Positions 8,416 through 17,145 of a DNA stretch of 64,000 nucleotides are shown piece after piece; within the stretch, counting starts at the first letter, position 1; each line of letters starts with the position of its first letter. The stretch lies in NCBI RefSeq assembly GCF_004959925.1, contig NZ_SPUW01000003.1:62001-126000 (forward strand). Reading direction: 5' to 3'. The notes below the pieces were generated by a model. That model was given only the letters and a program-made list of their open reading frames with translations. It searched no databases and was not told where the DNA came from. The position numbers and the translations under genes are program-made. The DNA is from Pseudooceanicola onchidii (lineage in GTDB: Bacteria; Pseudomonadota; Alphaproteobacteria; Rhodobacterales; Rhodobacteraceae).

Positions 8416-9138
8416 ATGACCATCCCCGACCGCGCCTTTCGCCATCACCCCGAGCTGAAATCCCTGATCCGCGACCCGGAGCAGAGCTTCTTTCGCGACC
8501 TCGACATGGAGGAGATGGACCGCCGCATGGCCGAGCGGGGCGTCGAGTTGCCGTGGCGCAGACCAGATGCCGACCGCGAAGCGACCCGGACCGCGTTCCT
8601 CGCGGGGCACGACGGGCCGCTCTGGGTCTTTGCCTATGGCTCGCTCATGTGGGACCCGGCCGTGATTTTCGATGAGGTCCGGCACACCAAGGTGCAGGGG
8701 TACAGCCGGTCGATGTGCCTGGTGGATCGGCGCGGGGCGCGCGGGTCGGCCGAGGCGCCGGGCCTGATGGCGGGCTTGGCCGAGGGTGGCACCTGCGACG
8801 GGCTGGTCTTCCGGATCCCCGCGCCGCTGGTCGAGGCCGAGACGGAGCGGCTCTGGCGGCGCGAGATGATCGCCCATGCCTATTACCCGGCCTTTGCCGA
8901 GGCGCGGACGGCCGAAGGCCCGGTACAGGCGTTGTGTTTCGTGGCGGACCCCGAGGCCGACATGATCGACACCACGCTCTGCCACGAGATGCAGGTCGAT
9001 TACATCGCGACCGGGGAAGGGTTTCTGGGGTCCAGCTACGAATACCTGGAAAACATGCTGATCCAGTTCGACGCGATGCAGGTCGAAGACCCGGCCTTGC
9101 AGAGGCTTCTGGCGGATGTGCGGGGCGCGCGGGGCTAG
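8416..9138 (+). CDS. Gamma-glutamylcyclotransferase, ChaC-like
   Basis: A 240-residue protein with the cyclotransferase substrate loop VFAYGSLMWDP (YGSL at residues 74-77) and the following GYSRSMCL block typical of ChaC. A glutamate in the helix LWRREM (E150) is the likely general base. ChaC enzymes cleave gamma-glutamyl groups, mainly from glutathione, to give 5-oxoproline. It carries an N-terminal extension of about 65 residues. It sits between the rpmD terminator and a convergent VWA gene; its TAG stop shares the CTAG at 9135-9138 with that gene. Confidence 0.85.
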   Translation: MTIPDRAFRHHPELKSLIRDPEQSFFRDLDMEEMDRRMAERGVELPWRRPDADREATRTAFLAGHDGPLWVFAYGSLMWDPAVIFDEVRHTKVQGYSRSMCLVDRRGARGSAEAPGLMAGLAEGGTCDGLVFRIPAPLVEAETERLWRREMIAHAYYPAFAEARTAEGPVQALCFVADPEADMIDTTLCHEMQVDYIATGEGFLGSSYEYLENMLIQFDAMQVEDPALQRLLADVRGARG

Positions 9139-9884
9139 CCGGGCAGGATTGCCAGGTCCTCGGGGCGCGCGCCGTAGATCGGACAGCCTAGCGTGGCATT
9201 CAGCGCCTCGACCAGCTCGTCCACCGTCTCGGTCTTGACGTAGAGCCCGCCGGTCATGTCGGCGAGGCAGCGGGCGACCATGTCGCCGCGGATATGCGCC
9301 TCTTGTTCGGGGTTGTCCCAGGTCCAGTAGTCGACGACGGCGCGAAAGCCGATGACGTGGATCGTCAGGTCCTTGGCGGCTGCGGAAATCGCGGTGCCGG
9401 TGGCACAGGGGCGGCCGCCGCAGGTTTCGTTGCCGTCGGTGACGACGACGATCACGCCGGGGCGGTCGGGATATTGCAGAACCTCGGCCGCGACCTGCAC
9501 CGAATTGGCCAGCGGCGTCAGCCCGCCGGGCGACAGGGCGTTGACAGCGCTGATGATCGGCTCTGCGGCATTTGCGCGCGGACCGAAGCGGACGTCGATG
9601 CCGGTGCAGCTGTCGCCGGTGTTGGGGCCGTAGATCAACAGGCCGATCCGGCGGTGCGGGGCGATCTGGGGCATGGATTTCGCGACGGCGACCCGGGCTT
9701 CGGCGATGCGGGTGATCTGGCGCCAGTCATAGCCGAATTCGACCATGGACCCGGACCCGTCGAACACCAGCATGGCGTCGGTGGCGCAGTCACTGGTGGC
9801 GCGACCGGCGCCGACCCCTGACATCGCTGCCAGGGCCAGCCCAAGAACCGATGTGCGCCACATGCCCATGACCAAGTTGACCAT
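9135..9884 (-). CDS. Exported von Willebrand factor A domain protein
   Basis: A protein of about 249 residues with a signal peptide (cleavage near GAGRATS) and a VWA domain. The MIDAS metal site is complete in outline: DGSGSM (residues 42-47), a central threonine in LTPLANS, and VTDGNET. Four or more cysteines in the exported part suggest disulfides. VWA proteins bind partners through a divalent metal; no ligand can be named. Two nearby in-frame Met codons (residues 6 and 8) are alternative starts. It is convergent with the ChaC-like gene and divergent from the rplO promoter. Confidence 0.8.
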   Translation of the reverse strand: MVNLVMGMWRTSVLGLALAAMSGVGAGRATSDCATDAMLVFDGSGSMVEFGYDWRQITRIAEARVAVAKSMPQIAPHRRIGLLIYGPNTGDSCTGIDVRFGPRANAAEPIISAVNALSPGGLTPLANSVQVAAEVLQYPDRPGVIVVVTDGNETCGGRPCATGTAISAAAKDLTIHVIGFRAVVDYWTWDNPEQEAHIRGDMVARCLADMTGGLYVKTETVDELVEALNATLGCPIYGARPEDLAILPG

Positions 9885-9942
9885 GGGTCAGCCAGCAAAT
9901 CAATCCACTTGATCGGCCCCGGCGCGCCCCGGAATTGCCCGC

Positions 9943-9971
9943 TTGAAACGCCCGCGCGAAGGGCCTATACG
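9943..9971 (+). promoter_or_regulatory. Promoter of rplO-secY-adk
   Basis: TTGAAA (9943-9948), 17-bp spacer, TATACG (9966-9971), a close match to sigma70 promoters. It gives a leader of about 100 bases before rplO and explains how this segment is expressed after the terminator at 8320-8350. Confidence 0.65.
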
Positions 9972-10079
9972 CCCCCGGTGGCCCGGGATGTGAGTCCCTG
10001 GCCCGATTCATGACAACCGTTAATGCCGTGTCCCCTCCATATCGCTTCCGGGAGGGTGTTCCGGCCAAGGAGAAGCGAT

Positions 10080-10553
10080 ATGAAACTGCACGAACTTCGT
10101 GACAATCCCGGCGCAACCAAAAAGCGGATGCGCGTTGGCCGTGGCCCCGGCTCTGGCAAGGGCAAGATGGGTGGCCGTGGTATCAAGGGTCAGAAATCCC
10201 GTTCGGGCGTGGCCATCAAGGGTTACGAGGGCGGCCAGATGCCGCTCTACCAGCGTCTGCCCAAGCGCGGCTTCAACAAGCCGAACCGCAAGCAGTTCGC
10301 CGTGATCAACCTGGGCATCATCGCCAAGTACATCGAATCCGGCAAGCTTGACGCCGCCAACATCACCGAAGACACGCTTGTCGCGTCCGGTGCCGTTCGC
10401 CGCAAGCTGGACGGTGTTCGTGTCCTCGCCAAGGGCGAGCTGGGCACGAAGGTGACCATCGAAGTGACCGGTGCCTCCAAAGCAGCCATCGAGGCTGTCG
10501 AGAAGGCCGGCGGGTCGCTCAAGGTCGCGGCTGTGGAAGCAGCAGCCGAGTAA
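10080..10553 (+). CDS. rplO: 50S ribosomal protein L15
   Basis: A 157-residue protein with the L15 signature: [20 protein letters not shown], the glycine/lysine-rich [20 protein letters not shown], and [17 protein letters not shown]. The basic N-terminal extension threads into 23S rRNA. AAGGAGAAGCGAT precedes ATG 10080. It is first of a three-gene unit with secY and adk. Confidence 0.98.
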   Translation: MKLHELRDNPGATKKRMRVGRGPGSGKGKMGGRGIKGQKSRSGVAIKGYEGGQMPLYQRLPKRGFNKPNRKQFAVINLGIIAKYIESGKLDAANITEDTLVASGAVRRKLDGVRVLAKGELGTKVTIEVTGASKAAIEAVEKAGGSLKVAAVEAAAE

Positions 10554-10605
10554 GTGGTTGTGGGCGGCGTCAGCGCCGCTTACATATCCACGAGTTTTCC
10601 AATAG

Positions 10606-10637
10606 CGCCGCCGTGCCGGAAGACCGGTCCGGCGGCG
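10606..10637 (+). other. Strong stem-loop in the rplO-secY spacer
   Basis: CGCCGCCG-T-GCCGG (10606-10619), AAGA loop, CCGGTCCGGCGGCG (10624-10637), then TTTGTCTG. It ends 22 bases before the secY ATG. A weaker related palindrome, GTGGGCGGCG...CGCCGCTTAC, lies at 10560-10583. It may attenuate secY or protect the rplO end; the short T run makes full termination unlikely. Confidence 0.6.
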
Positions 10638-10659
10638 TTTGTCTGAAAGAGAGACCCGC

Positions 10660-12030
10660 ATGGTATCCGCAGCAGAACAGATGGCGGCCAACACGAGCTG
10701 GGCCGCGCTCGGCAAAGCGACCGACCTGCGCAACCGCATCCTTTTCACCATCGTGCTTCTGATCGTGTACCGCCTGGGCACGTGGATCCCGGTTCCGGGC
10801 ATCGACGGCGCGGCGCTGCGCAACTTCATGGAAGGCGCGGGGCAGGGGATCGGCGGCATCCTGTCGATGTTCACCGGTGGCGCGCTTGGCCGCATGGGCA
10901 TCTTCGCCCTGGGCATCATGCCCTACATCTCGGCCTCGATCATCGTTCAGCTGCTGGGCTCCATGGTGCCCGCGCTGGAACAGATGAAGAAGGAAGGCGA
11001 ACAGGGCCGCAAGAAGATGAACCAGTACACGCGCTACGGCACCGTGTTCCTGGCGACGCTTCAGTCCTACGGCCTGGCCGTATCGCTGCAATCGGGTGAC
11101 CTGGTTCAGGCCGACATTCCGTACTGGTTCTTCGTCGCGACCTGCATGACCACGCTGATCGGGGGCACCATGTTCCTGATGTGGCTGGGCGAACAGATCA
11201 CCGCACGGGGCCTGGGCAACGGCATCTCTCTGATCATCTTCGTCGGCATCATCGCGGAACTGCCCGCGGCGCTGGCGCAGTTCTTCGCCTCGGGCCGGTC
11301 CGGTGCGATTTCGCCCGCCGTGATCGTCGGTGTGATCGTGATGGTGATCGCGACGATTGCCTTCGTGGTCTTCATGGAACGCGCATTGCGCAAGATCCAC
11401 ATCCAGTATCCGCGCCGCCAGGTCGGCATGAAGGTCTATGACGGCGGGTCGTCGCACCTGCCGATCAAGGTCAACCCGGCGGGCGTGATTCCGGCGATCT
11501 TCGCCAGCTCGCTTCTGCTGCTGCCGGTCACGATCTCGACCTTCTCGGGCAATTCGACCTCGCCGATCATGTCGACGCTGCTGGCCTACTTTGGGCCCGG
11601 ACAGCCGCTTTACCTGCTGTTCTTCACGGGCATGATCGTCTTCTTCGCGTATTTCTACACGTTCAACGTGGCGTTCAAGCCCGACGACGTGGCGGACAAC
11701 CTGAAGAACCAGAACGGCTTTGTGCCGGGCATTCGTCCGGGCAAGAAAACCGCCGAGTACCTTGAGTACGTGGCAAACCGGATCCTCGTGCTGGGGTCGG
11801 CCTACCTTGCGGCTGTGTGTCTCCTTCCCGAGATCCTGCGCAGCCAGCTGGCCATTCCCTTCTACTTTGGCGGTACCTCGGTGCTGATCGTCGTGTCGGT
11901 GACCATGGATACGATCCAGCAGGCGCAGTCGCATCTTCTGGCGCACCAGTACGAAGGTCTGATTGAAAAATCTCAGCTGCGTGGCAAGGGGAGCAGACGC
12001 AGCAAACGGAGGGGGGCAGCACGCCGATGA
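10660..12030 (+). CDS. secY: Preprotein translocase subunit SecY
   Basis: A 456-residue, ten-helix inner-membrane protein, the channel of the Sec translocon. Landmarks: [15 protein letters not shown] after helix 1, the plug region [27 protein letters not shown], and the cytoplasmic loop [17 protein letters not shown]. The basic C-terminal tail ([14 protein letters not shown]) is longer than usual. ATG 10660 is preferred over a TTG seven codons upstream because GAAAGAGAG (10645-10653) is properly spaced for it. Its stop overlaps adk by ATGA. Confidence 0.97.
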   Translation: MVSAAEQMAANTSWAALGKATDLRNRILFTIVLLIVYRLGTWIPVPGIDGAALRNFMEGAGQGIGGILSMFTGGALGRMGIFALGIMPYISASIIVQLLGSMVPALEQMKKEGEQGRKKMNQYTRYGTVFLATLQSYGLAVSLQSGDLVQADIPYWFFVATCMTTLIGGTMFLMWLGEQITARGLGNGISLIIFVGIIAELPAALAQFFASGRSGAISPAVIVGVIVMVIATIAFVVFMERALRKIHIQYPRRQVGMKVYDGGSSHLPIKVNPAGVIPAIFASSLLLLPVTISTFSGNSTSPIMSTLLAYFGPGQPLYLLFFTGMIVFFAYFYTFNVAFKPDDVADNLKNQNGFVPGIRPGKKTAEYLEYVANRILVLGSAYLAAVCLLPEILRSQLAIPFYFGGTSVLIVVSVTMDTIQQAQSHLLAHQYEGLIEKSQLRGKGSRRSKRRGAARR

Positions 12031-12605
12031 ACATTATTCTTCTTGGACCGCCGGGCGCCGGCAAGGGCACTCAGGCCGCGAAACTGGTCGCAGAGCGGGA
12101 CATGATCCAGCTTTCCACCGGCGACATGCTTCGCGAGGCGCGGACTTCGGGCACCGAAATGGGCCAGAAGGTCGCCGCCGTGATGGATCGCGGTGAACTG
12201 GTCACGGACGAAATCGTCATCGGCCTGATCCGTGAGAAGCTGGAAGGCGACGCCAAGGGCGGCTTCATCTTCGACGGCTTCCCCCGGACGCTGGCCCAGG
12301 CCGACGCGCTTGAGGCGCTGCTGGACGAGATGGGCATGTCGCTGGACGCCGCGATCGAATTGCGGGTCCGGGACGAGATCCTGGTCGACCGGATCGTCAA
12401 CCGTGCGAAAGAAGCCGCCGCTGCAGGGCAGCCGGTGCGCGCGGACGACAATGAGGAAAGCCTGAAGATCCGTCTGATGGAATACTACAAGAAGACCTCG
12501 CCGCTTCTGGGCTACTACCACGCGAAGCAAAAGCTCAAGCGTGTTGACGGCCTTCAGGAAGTTCCGGTCGTCAGTGCCTCGATCGCGGCCCTGCTTGACG
12601 CCTGA
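12027..12605 (+). CDS. adk: Adenylate kinase, short-LID form
   Basis: A 192-residue enzyme interconverting ATP + AMP and 2 [13 protein letters not shown] (residues 7-16) is the P-loop, LSTGDMLR and [10 protein letters not shown] are the AMP-binding blocks. The LID is short ([20 protein letters not shown]) with no zinc cysteines, as expected for this group. It overlaps secY by 4 bases and is followed by a terminator. Confidence 0.97.
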   Translation: MNIILLGPPGAGKGTQAAKLVAERDMIQLSTGDMLREARTSGTEMGQKVAAVMDRGELVTDEIVIGLIREKLEGDAKGGFIFDGFPRTLAQADALEALLDEMGMSLDAAIELRVRDEILVDRIVNRAKEAAAAGQPVRADDNEESLKIRLMEYYKKTSPLLGYYHAKQKLKRVDGLQEVPVVSASIAALLDA

Positions 12606-12630
12606 CAGGTTCGAAAACCTGAAATCCACG

Positions 12631-12668
12631 ATCCCCGCCGCACCCCTGGTGTCGGCGGGGATTTTCGT
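12631..12668 (+). terminator. Rho-independent terminator after adk
   Basis: ATCCCCGCCG (12631-12640), a 12-base loop that can pair further (CACC/GGTG), CGGCGGGGAT (12653-12662), then TTTCGTTTT. Confidence 0.85.
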
Positions 12669-12743
12669 TTTCGGGACGGGATCGGCGCGTGGCCTCTTGA
12701 TGCATTCATAAAGCGATATATGTTTGCCTAAAGGAGAAGTCTC

Positions 12744-13646
12744 ATGACGATGTTTCGACGCGACAGTGGCTCGACCGGCGCGGGTAGCCCACGGGTTGTC
12801 GGGTTCTATGAAAAGGTCACCGGCAGCATCCAGTACCTCGTCATCGACGAGGCGACCCGGCAGTGCGCCCTGATCGACGTGGTGCAGGATTTCGACCCCA
12901 AGGCGGCGGCGACCTCTCATGACAGTGCGCAGGAGATCCTGGATTTCGTGAAGGCCGAGGGGCTGACCGTGGCCTGGGTGCTGGACACGCATCCCCACGC
13001 CGATCACCTGATGGCCTCGGCCTGGCTGAAGGATCAGACAGGCGCGCCGACCGGGATCGGCGAGATGGTCGAGGACATCGCCGCGCTCTGGCGCAAGATC
13101 TATCATCTGCCCGACGCCTTCGACCCGAAAGCCGATTTCGACCGGCTTTTCACCGAAGGCGAGACCTTCAAGCTGGGCAATCTGGACGTGCGGGTGATGC
13201 TGTCGCCCGGCCATACGCTTGGATCGATCACCTATGTCATCGGGGGCGCGGCCTTCGTGCACGACACCTTCATGCATGTGGACAGCGGCACGGCACGGGC
13301 GGATTTTCCCGGCGGTTCGTCCGAAGACCTGTGGCATTCGCTTCAGGCGATCCTGGCGCTGCCGGCCGAGACGCGATTGTTCGTTGGCCATGACTACCCG
13401 CCCGTCGGGGATCGGGATGATCCCGCATGGGAAGCCACGGTCGCCGACCACAAGGCCAACAACCCGCATGTCGGCGGCGACGTGACCGAGGCCGAGTTCC
13501 GCGCCCTGCGCGACAAGCGGGATGCGACGCTGTCTTTGCCGACCCAGATGCTGCATGCCTTGCAGGTGAACTTGCGCGGCGGCAGGCTGCCCGCGCCCGA
13601 GGCGGACGGGCAGAGCTATTTCAAGATACCGGCCAACAAGTTCTGA
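12744..13646 (+). CDS. Metallo-beta-lactamase-fold hydrolase, Blh/persulfide-dioxygenase type
   Basis: A 300-residue protein with the metal motif THPHADHL (H83, H85, D87, H88), a third histidine in SPGHTLG (H157), VDSGTARADFPGG (D180) and GHDY (H216). The GTARxDFPGG block is typical of the Blh branch linked to sulfide detoxification (BigR/SqrR regulons); ETHE1-like relatives oxidise glutathione persulfide. A rhodanese gene follows after 11 bases, supporting a sulfur-transfer role. AAGGAG precedes ATG 12744. The A+T-rich stretch at 12700-12730 probably holds its promoter, but no clear operator palindrome is visible. Confidence 0.85.
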   Translation: MTMFRRDSGSTGAGSPRVVGFYEKVTGSIQYLVIDEATRQCALIDVVQDFDPKAAATSHDSAQEILDFVKAEGLTVAWVLDTHPHADHLMASAWLKDQTGAPTGIGEMVEDIAALWRKIYHLPDAFDPKADFDRLFTEGETFKLGNLDVRVMLSPGHTLGSITYVIGGAAFVHDTFMHVDSGTARADFPGGSSEDLWHSLQAILALPAETRLFVGHDYPPVGDRDDPAWEATVADHKANNPHVGGDVTEAEFRALRDKRDATLSLPTQMLHALQVNLRGGRLPAPEADGQSYFKIPANKF

Positions 13647-13657
13647 GGAGCACGCCA

Positions 13658-14035
13658 ATGGACATTCAGACATCCGACGCAGGCGATATCGAGGTCTGGA
13701 CCCCGGAAGAGGTCGCGGCCGCCAAGCGGGCAGGGGAGATCGTGCTGATCGATGTCCGCACCCCGCAGGAATACATGTTCGAACATATCGAGGGCGCACT
13801 GCTGTTCCCGATGGCCTTCTTCGACCCGGCCGCGCTGCCTTCGCAGGAGGGCAAGCGGATCATTCTGTACTGCGGATCCTCGATGCGGTCGGGCAAGATG
13901 GCCGAAAAGACGCTGGCGGCAGGGGCCGACAAGATCGCCCATCTGCAGGGCGGCTTCGGCAAGTGGAAAGAGGCAAAGCAGCCCTATATCGGCACCGACA
14001 TGGCGACCGGGGCCCCCAAGGGCGTCGCGGGCTGA
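13658..14035 (+). CDS. Single-domain rhodanese (sulfurtransferase)
   Basis: A 125-residue rhodanese domain: WTPEEVAAAK, IDVRTPQEYMFEHIEGA, then YCGSSMRSGK with the catalytic C72, and LQGGFGKWK near the end. The six-residue active loop CGSSMR is compatible with persulfide chemistry. It follows the metallo-beta-lactamase-fold gene by 11 bases with a GAGGAG ribosome binding site. Together they probably move and oxidise sulfane sulfur; cytoplasmic, no signal peptide. Confidence 0.88.
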   Translation: MDIQTSDAGDIEVWTPEEVAAAKRAGEIVLIDVRTPQEYMFEHIEGALLFPMAFFDPAALPSQEGKRIILYCGSSMRSGKMAEKTLAAGADKIAHLQGGFGKWKEAKQPYIGTDMATGAPKGVAG

Positions 14036-14451
14036 TCGTTCCGAGTCACAGGTACCCTCCTGTCGATTTAGGCATGCGCCTGCCGATTGAGGCATGGCTT
14101 TGCCGGTGTGGTGCGATCGGGCTGGCAGAGGGATGGCAAATCTGATCTGATAGTGAAATGAGGGCCCGACACGGCCCGCGAAGACGCTAGATCAGCTTGG
14201 CGCTTTCCCTGACACGCGGGCCTTTGCCCGGGGGCAGGGCAGGGGGCCGAGCAGTGCCCTGCGCAATTGCGCATTCGGGGGTTGACCCGGGGGGCAAACA
14301 CTCATACCACGCGCTATCTCGAACGTAGGGCCGATTCCGGCCCTTCTTCGTGTTATGTGAATATGACCCACTGATCCGGTTTCGACCATGATCGGCGTGT
14401 TGTGAAAAAAGGGCCTGGGACTACGGGCTCGCAACAAAAGGAAGATACCCA
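14036..14451. other. 416-bp spacer and leader before rpsM
   Basis: No gene seen. Features: an inverted repeat GGCCCGCG (14173-14180) / CGCGGGCC (14215-14222) followed by TTTGCCC, which could be a terminator or structured RNA; a promoter-like TTGACC at 14282-14287 with ATACCA 16 bp further on; and a short palindrome around 14330 (GGCCGATTCCGGCC). AAAAGGAAG at 14436-14444 is the rpsM ribosome binding site. This stretch therefore probably ends the rhodanese unit and starts the rpsM-rpoA unit. Confidence 0.4.
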
Positions 14452-14820
14452 TTGGCACGTATTGCCGGCGTTAACATCCCGACTGCAAAGCGGGTTCCGA
14501 TCGCCCTCACCTATATCACCGGTATTGGCCCGGCCTCCGCAAAAGAGATCTGCGAAGCCGTCAACATCGACCTGACTCGCCGCGTCAACGAACTGTCCGA
14601 CGCCGAAGTTCTCGCCATCCGCGAGCACATCGACGCGAACTTCACCGTTGAAGGCGACCTGCGTCGTGAAACGCAGATGAATATCAAGCGCCTGATGGAC
14701 CTTGGCTGCTATCGCGGCCTGCGCCATCGTCGCGGTCTCCCTGTTCGCGGTCAGCGGACGCACACCAACGCTCGTACCCGCAAAGGCCCCGCAAAGGCCA
14801 TTGCCGGCAAGAAGAAGTAA
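14452..14820 (+). CDS. rpsM: 30S ribosomal protein S13 (TTG start)
   Basis: A 122-residue protein starting exactly as S13 does ([20 protein letters not shown] after the initiator) and containing [20 protein letters not shown] near the C-terminus. The initiator codon is TTG at 14452; no ATG or GTG in frame lies where the family begins, and AAGGAAG is spaced for it. S13 lies at the head of the 30S and touches the P-site tRNA and bridge B1. It opens the alpha operon. Confidence 0.96.
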   Translation: MARIAGVNIPTAKRVPIALTYITGIGPASAKEICEAVNIDLTRRVNELSDAEVLAIREHIDANFTVEGDLRRETQMNIKRLMDLGCYRGLRHRRGLPVRGQRTHTNARTRKGPAKAIAGKKK

Positions 14821-14835
14821 GGGAGGTCCACCGAT

Positions 14836-15228
14836 ATGGCACGTGATACCCGTCGTGGGGGCAAGAAAAAGGTCTCCAAGAACATCGCAGCTGGCGTCGC
14901 ACATGTGAACTCCAGCTTCAACAACACCAAGATCCTGATCTCTGACGTTCAGGGCAACGCCATTTCCTGGTCCTCGGCCGGGACCATGGGCTTCAAGGGT
15001 TCGCGCAAGTCGACCCCCTATGCTGCCCAGATGGCTGCCGAAGACGCAGGCAAGAAGGCGCAGGAACACGGTGTGAAGACGCTGGAAGTCGAAGTTCAGG
15101 GCCCCGGTTCGGGTCGTGAATCCGCGCTGCGCGCCCTGGCTGCCGTCGGTTTCAACATCACCTCGATCCGTGATGTGACCCCGATCGCGCACAACGGCTG
15201 CCGCCCGCCGAAGCGTCGCCGCGTCTGA
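14836..15228 (+). CDS. rpsK: 30S ribosomal protein S11
   Basis: A 130-residue platform protein. Conserved blocks: [40 protein letters not shown], and the C-terminal [20 protein letters not shown]. Sixteen bases after rpsM with AAGGGAGG as ribosome binding site. Confidence 0.98.
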   Translation: MARDTRRGGKKKVSKNIAAGVAHVNSSFNNTKILISDVQGNAISWSSAGTMGFKGSRKSTPYAAQMAAEDAGKKAQEHGVKTLEVEVQGPGSGRESALRALAAVGFNITSIRDVTPIAHNGCRPPKRRRV

Positions 15229-15244
15229 TACCAGACAAGGTTAG

Positions 15245-15271
15245 AGGAGGCCGCGAGACTCGCGGCCTCCT
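15245..15271 (+). other. Perfect 13-bp stem-loop between rpsK and rpoA
   Basis: AGGAGGCCGCGAG (15245-15257), A, CTCGCGGCCTCCT (15259-15271). It is followed by GTCGTCATTTT, not a full T run, so it looks like an attenuator or a processing/stability hairpin rather than a complete stop. Confidence 0.65.
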
Positions 15272-15340
15272 GTCGTCATTTTAACCTCGGGTGTTTCGTC
15301 CTTAGGGACATGGGGACGAGACGAGCATGGAGGGACGTAC

Positions 15341-16357
15341 ATGATCCATAAAAACTGGGCAGAACTGATCAAGCCGACGCAGCTTGACGTGAAGCCGGGC
15401 TTCGACCCGTCGCGTCAGGCCACCGTCGTTGCCGAACCGCTGGAACGCGGCTTCGGTCTGACGCTTGGCAACGCGCTGCGCCGCGTTCTGATGTCGTCGC
15501 TGCAAGGGGCTGCCATCACCTCCGTGCAGATCGACAACGTGCTGCACGAATTCTCCTCGATTGCGGGTGTCCGCGAGGACGTGACCGACGTGGTCCTGAA
15601 CCTCAAGGGCGTTTCCCTGCGCATGGACGTCGAAGGGCCCAAGCGCCTGTCGATCAATGCCAAGGGCCCGGGTGCCGTCACGGCTGCGGAGATCTCCGAG
15701 AGCGCGGGCATCGAGGTTCTGAACAAGGATCACGTGATCTGCCACCTCGACGAAGGTGCGTCGCTGTTCATGGAACTGACGGTCAACACCGGCAAGGGCT
15801 ATGTCCCCGCGGACAAGAACAAGCCGGAAGACGCGCCGATTGGCCTGATTCCGATCGATGCGATCTATTCGCCGATCAAGAAGGTGTCGTATGACGTGCA
15901 GCCGACCCGTGAGGGCCAGGTGCTGGATTACGACAAGCTGACCATGAAGATTGAAACCGACGGGTCGGTCACGCCGGACGACGCCGTGGCCTACGCCGCG
16001 CGCATCCTGCAGGACCAGCTGTCGATCTTCGTCAACTTCGACGAGCCGGAATCGGCGTCCCGCCAGGACGACGACGACGGGCTGGAGTTCAACCCGCTGC
16101 TGCTGAAGAAGGTCGACGAGCTCGAGCTGTCGGTCCGTTCGGCAAACTGCCTGAAGAACGACAACATCGTCTATATCGGCGACCTGATCCAGAAGACCGA
16201 AGCCGAGATGCTGCGCACCCCGAACTTCGGCCGCAAGTCGCTGAACGAGATCAAAGAGGTTCTGTCGGGCATGGGTCTGCACCTTGGCATGGATGTCGAG
16301 GACTGGCCGCCGGACAATATCGAAGATCTGGCGAAGAAGTTCGAAGACCAGTTCTGA
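15341..16357 (+). CDS. rpoA: RNA polymerase subunit alpha
   Basis: A 338-residue protein with the N-terminal dimerisation domain ([20 protein letters not shown] near residues 33-52) and the C-terminal helix-hairpin-helix that binds UP elements and activators ([14 protein letters not shown], then [17 protein letters not shown]). It assembles the core polymerase. REP-like palindromes separate it from rplQ. Confidence 0.98.
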   Translation: MIHKNWAELIKPTQLDVKPGFDPSRQATVVAEPLERGFGLTLGNALRRVLMSSLQGAAITSVQIDNVLHEFSSIAGVREDVTDVVLNLKGVSLRMDVEGPKRLSINAKGPGAVTAAEISESAGIEVLNKDHVICHLDEGASLFMELTVNTGKGYVPADKNKPEDAPIGLIPIDAIYSPIKKVSYDVQPTREGQVLDYDKLTMKIETDGSVTPDDAVAYAARILQDQLSIFVNFDEPESASRQDDDDGLEFNPLLLKKVDELELSVRSANCLKNDNIVYIGDLIQKTEAEMLRTPNFGRKSLNEIKEVLSGMGLHLGMDVEDWPPDNIEDLAKKFEDQF

Positions 16358-16364
16358 TCGTGGC

Positions 16365-16452
16365 GGCGGGGTGAGCCCCGCCCTACGGACATCGGGTCGT
16401 GTGGGTTTATCCCGCCGCACCGGACACAGGGTAGGGCGGGGGTCACCCCGCC
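16365..16452. repeat. Pair of REP-like palindromes between rpoA and rplQ
   Basis: 16365-16386 is GGCGGGGTGAGCCCCGCC plus CTAC; 16431-16452 is GTAG plus GGCGGGGGTCACCCCGCC in the opposite orientation. A degenerate core (GGGTTTATCCCGCC) lies between at about 16402-16417. The rest of the 251-bp gap is leader sequence with no gene. Confidence 0.8.
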
Positions 16453-16608
16453 ACATCCGCCCCTTTGGATGTTTGCCTTAGGCGGACATCTTCCGGGTAC
16501 CGCGTTTTGCTGACGCAAGGCGCTCACCCCAAGGAGAGCCGGTGACACGCATCCCCGGCCAGACAAAGCAAAACCGCCCGTAGAGGGCACCTGATTGGAG
16601 ATACACCA

Positions 16609-17028
16609 ATGCGTCACGCAAAAGGCTACCGCCGCCTCAACCGTACCCACGAACACCGCAAGGCGCTGTTCTCGAACATGGCCGACTCGCTCATCGAACA
16701 TGAGCAGATCAAAACCACCCTGCCCAAGGCAAAAGAACTGCGCCCGATCGTCGAAAAGATGATCACCATGGCGAAGAAGGGTGACCTGCATTCCCGCCGC
16801 GTTCTGGCCTCGCGCCTGAAGCTGGATGCTTCCGTGGTCAAACTGTTCGACGTGCTGGCCCCGCGCTATGCCGACCGTCCCGGCGGTTACATTCGCATCA
16901 TGAAAGCCGGTTTCCGCTATGGTGACATGGCGCCGATGGCGATCATCGAATTCGTCGACCGCGATGTCGACGCGAAAGGCGCAGGCGACAAGGCCCGCCT
17001 CGCAGCCGAGGAAGCCGGCGAGGAGTAA
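16609..17028 (+). CDS. rplQ: 50S ribosomal protein L17
   Basis: A 139-residue protein with the universal start [20 protein letters not shown], the [19 protein letters not shown] block and a C-terminal [21 protein letters not shown]17 lies near the tunnel exit. It is last in the alpha operon and is followed by a terminator. Confidence 0.98.
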   Translation: MRHAKGYRRLNRTHEHRKALFSNMADSLIEHEQIKTTLPKAKELRPIVEKMITMAKKGDLHSRRVLASRLKLDASVVKLFDVLAPRYADRPGGYIRIMKAGFRYGDMAPMAIIEFVDRDVDAKGAGDKARLAAEEAGEE

Positions 17029-17050
17029 TCCCCCGCTTCACGATGTTTCG

Positions 17051-17082
17051 AAAGGCCCCTGTCCCACGGCAGGGGCCTTTTT
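17051..17082 (+). terminator. Rho-independent terminator of the alpha operon
   Basis: AAAGGCCCCTG (17051-17061), 8-base loop, CAGGGGCCTTT (17070-17080), then TT. The mirrored A and T ends make it usable on both strands. Confidence 0.9.
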
Positions 17083-17145
17083 CATGTCAGCAGTCATCAG
17101 TGCGGTCCTTGCGTTTTGCCCGGACGCTCCGCATATCTTCGCGTG

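Noticed and set aside
11973-13799. A 608-codon open frame on the minus strand
   Set aside because: It lies across adk, the terminator and the metallo-beta-lactamase gene in antisense, with no domain and a promoterless start.
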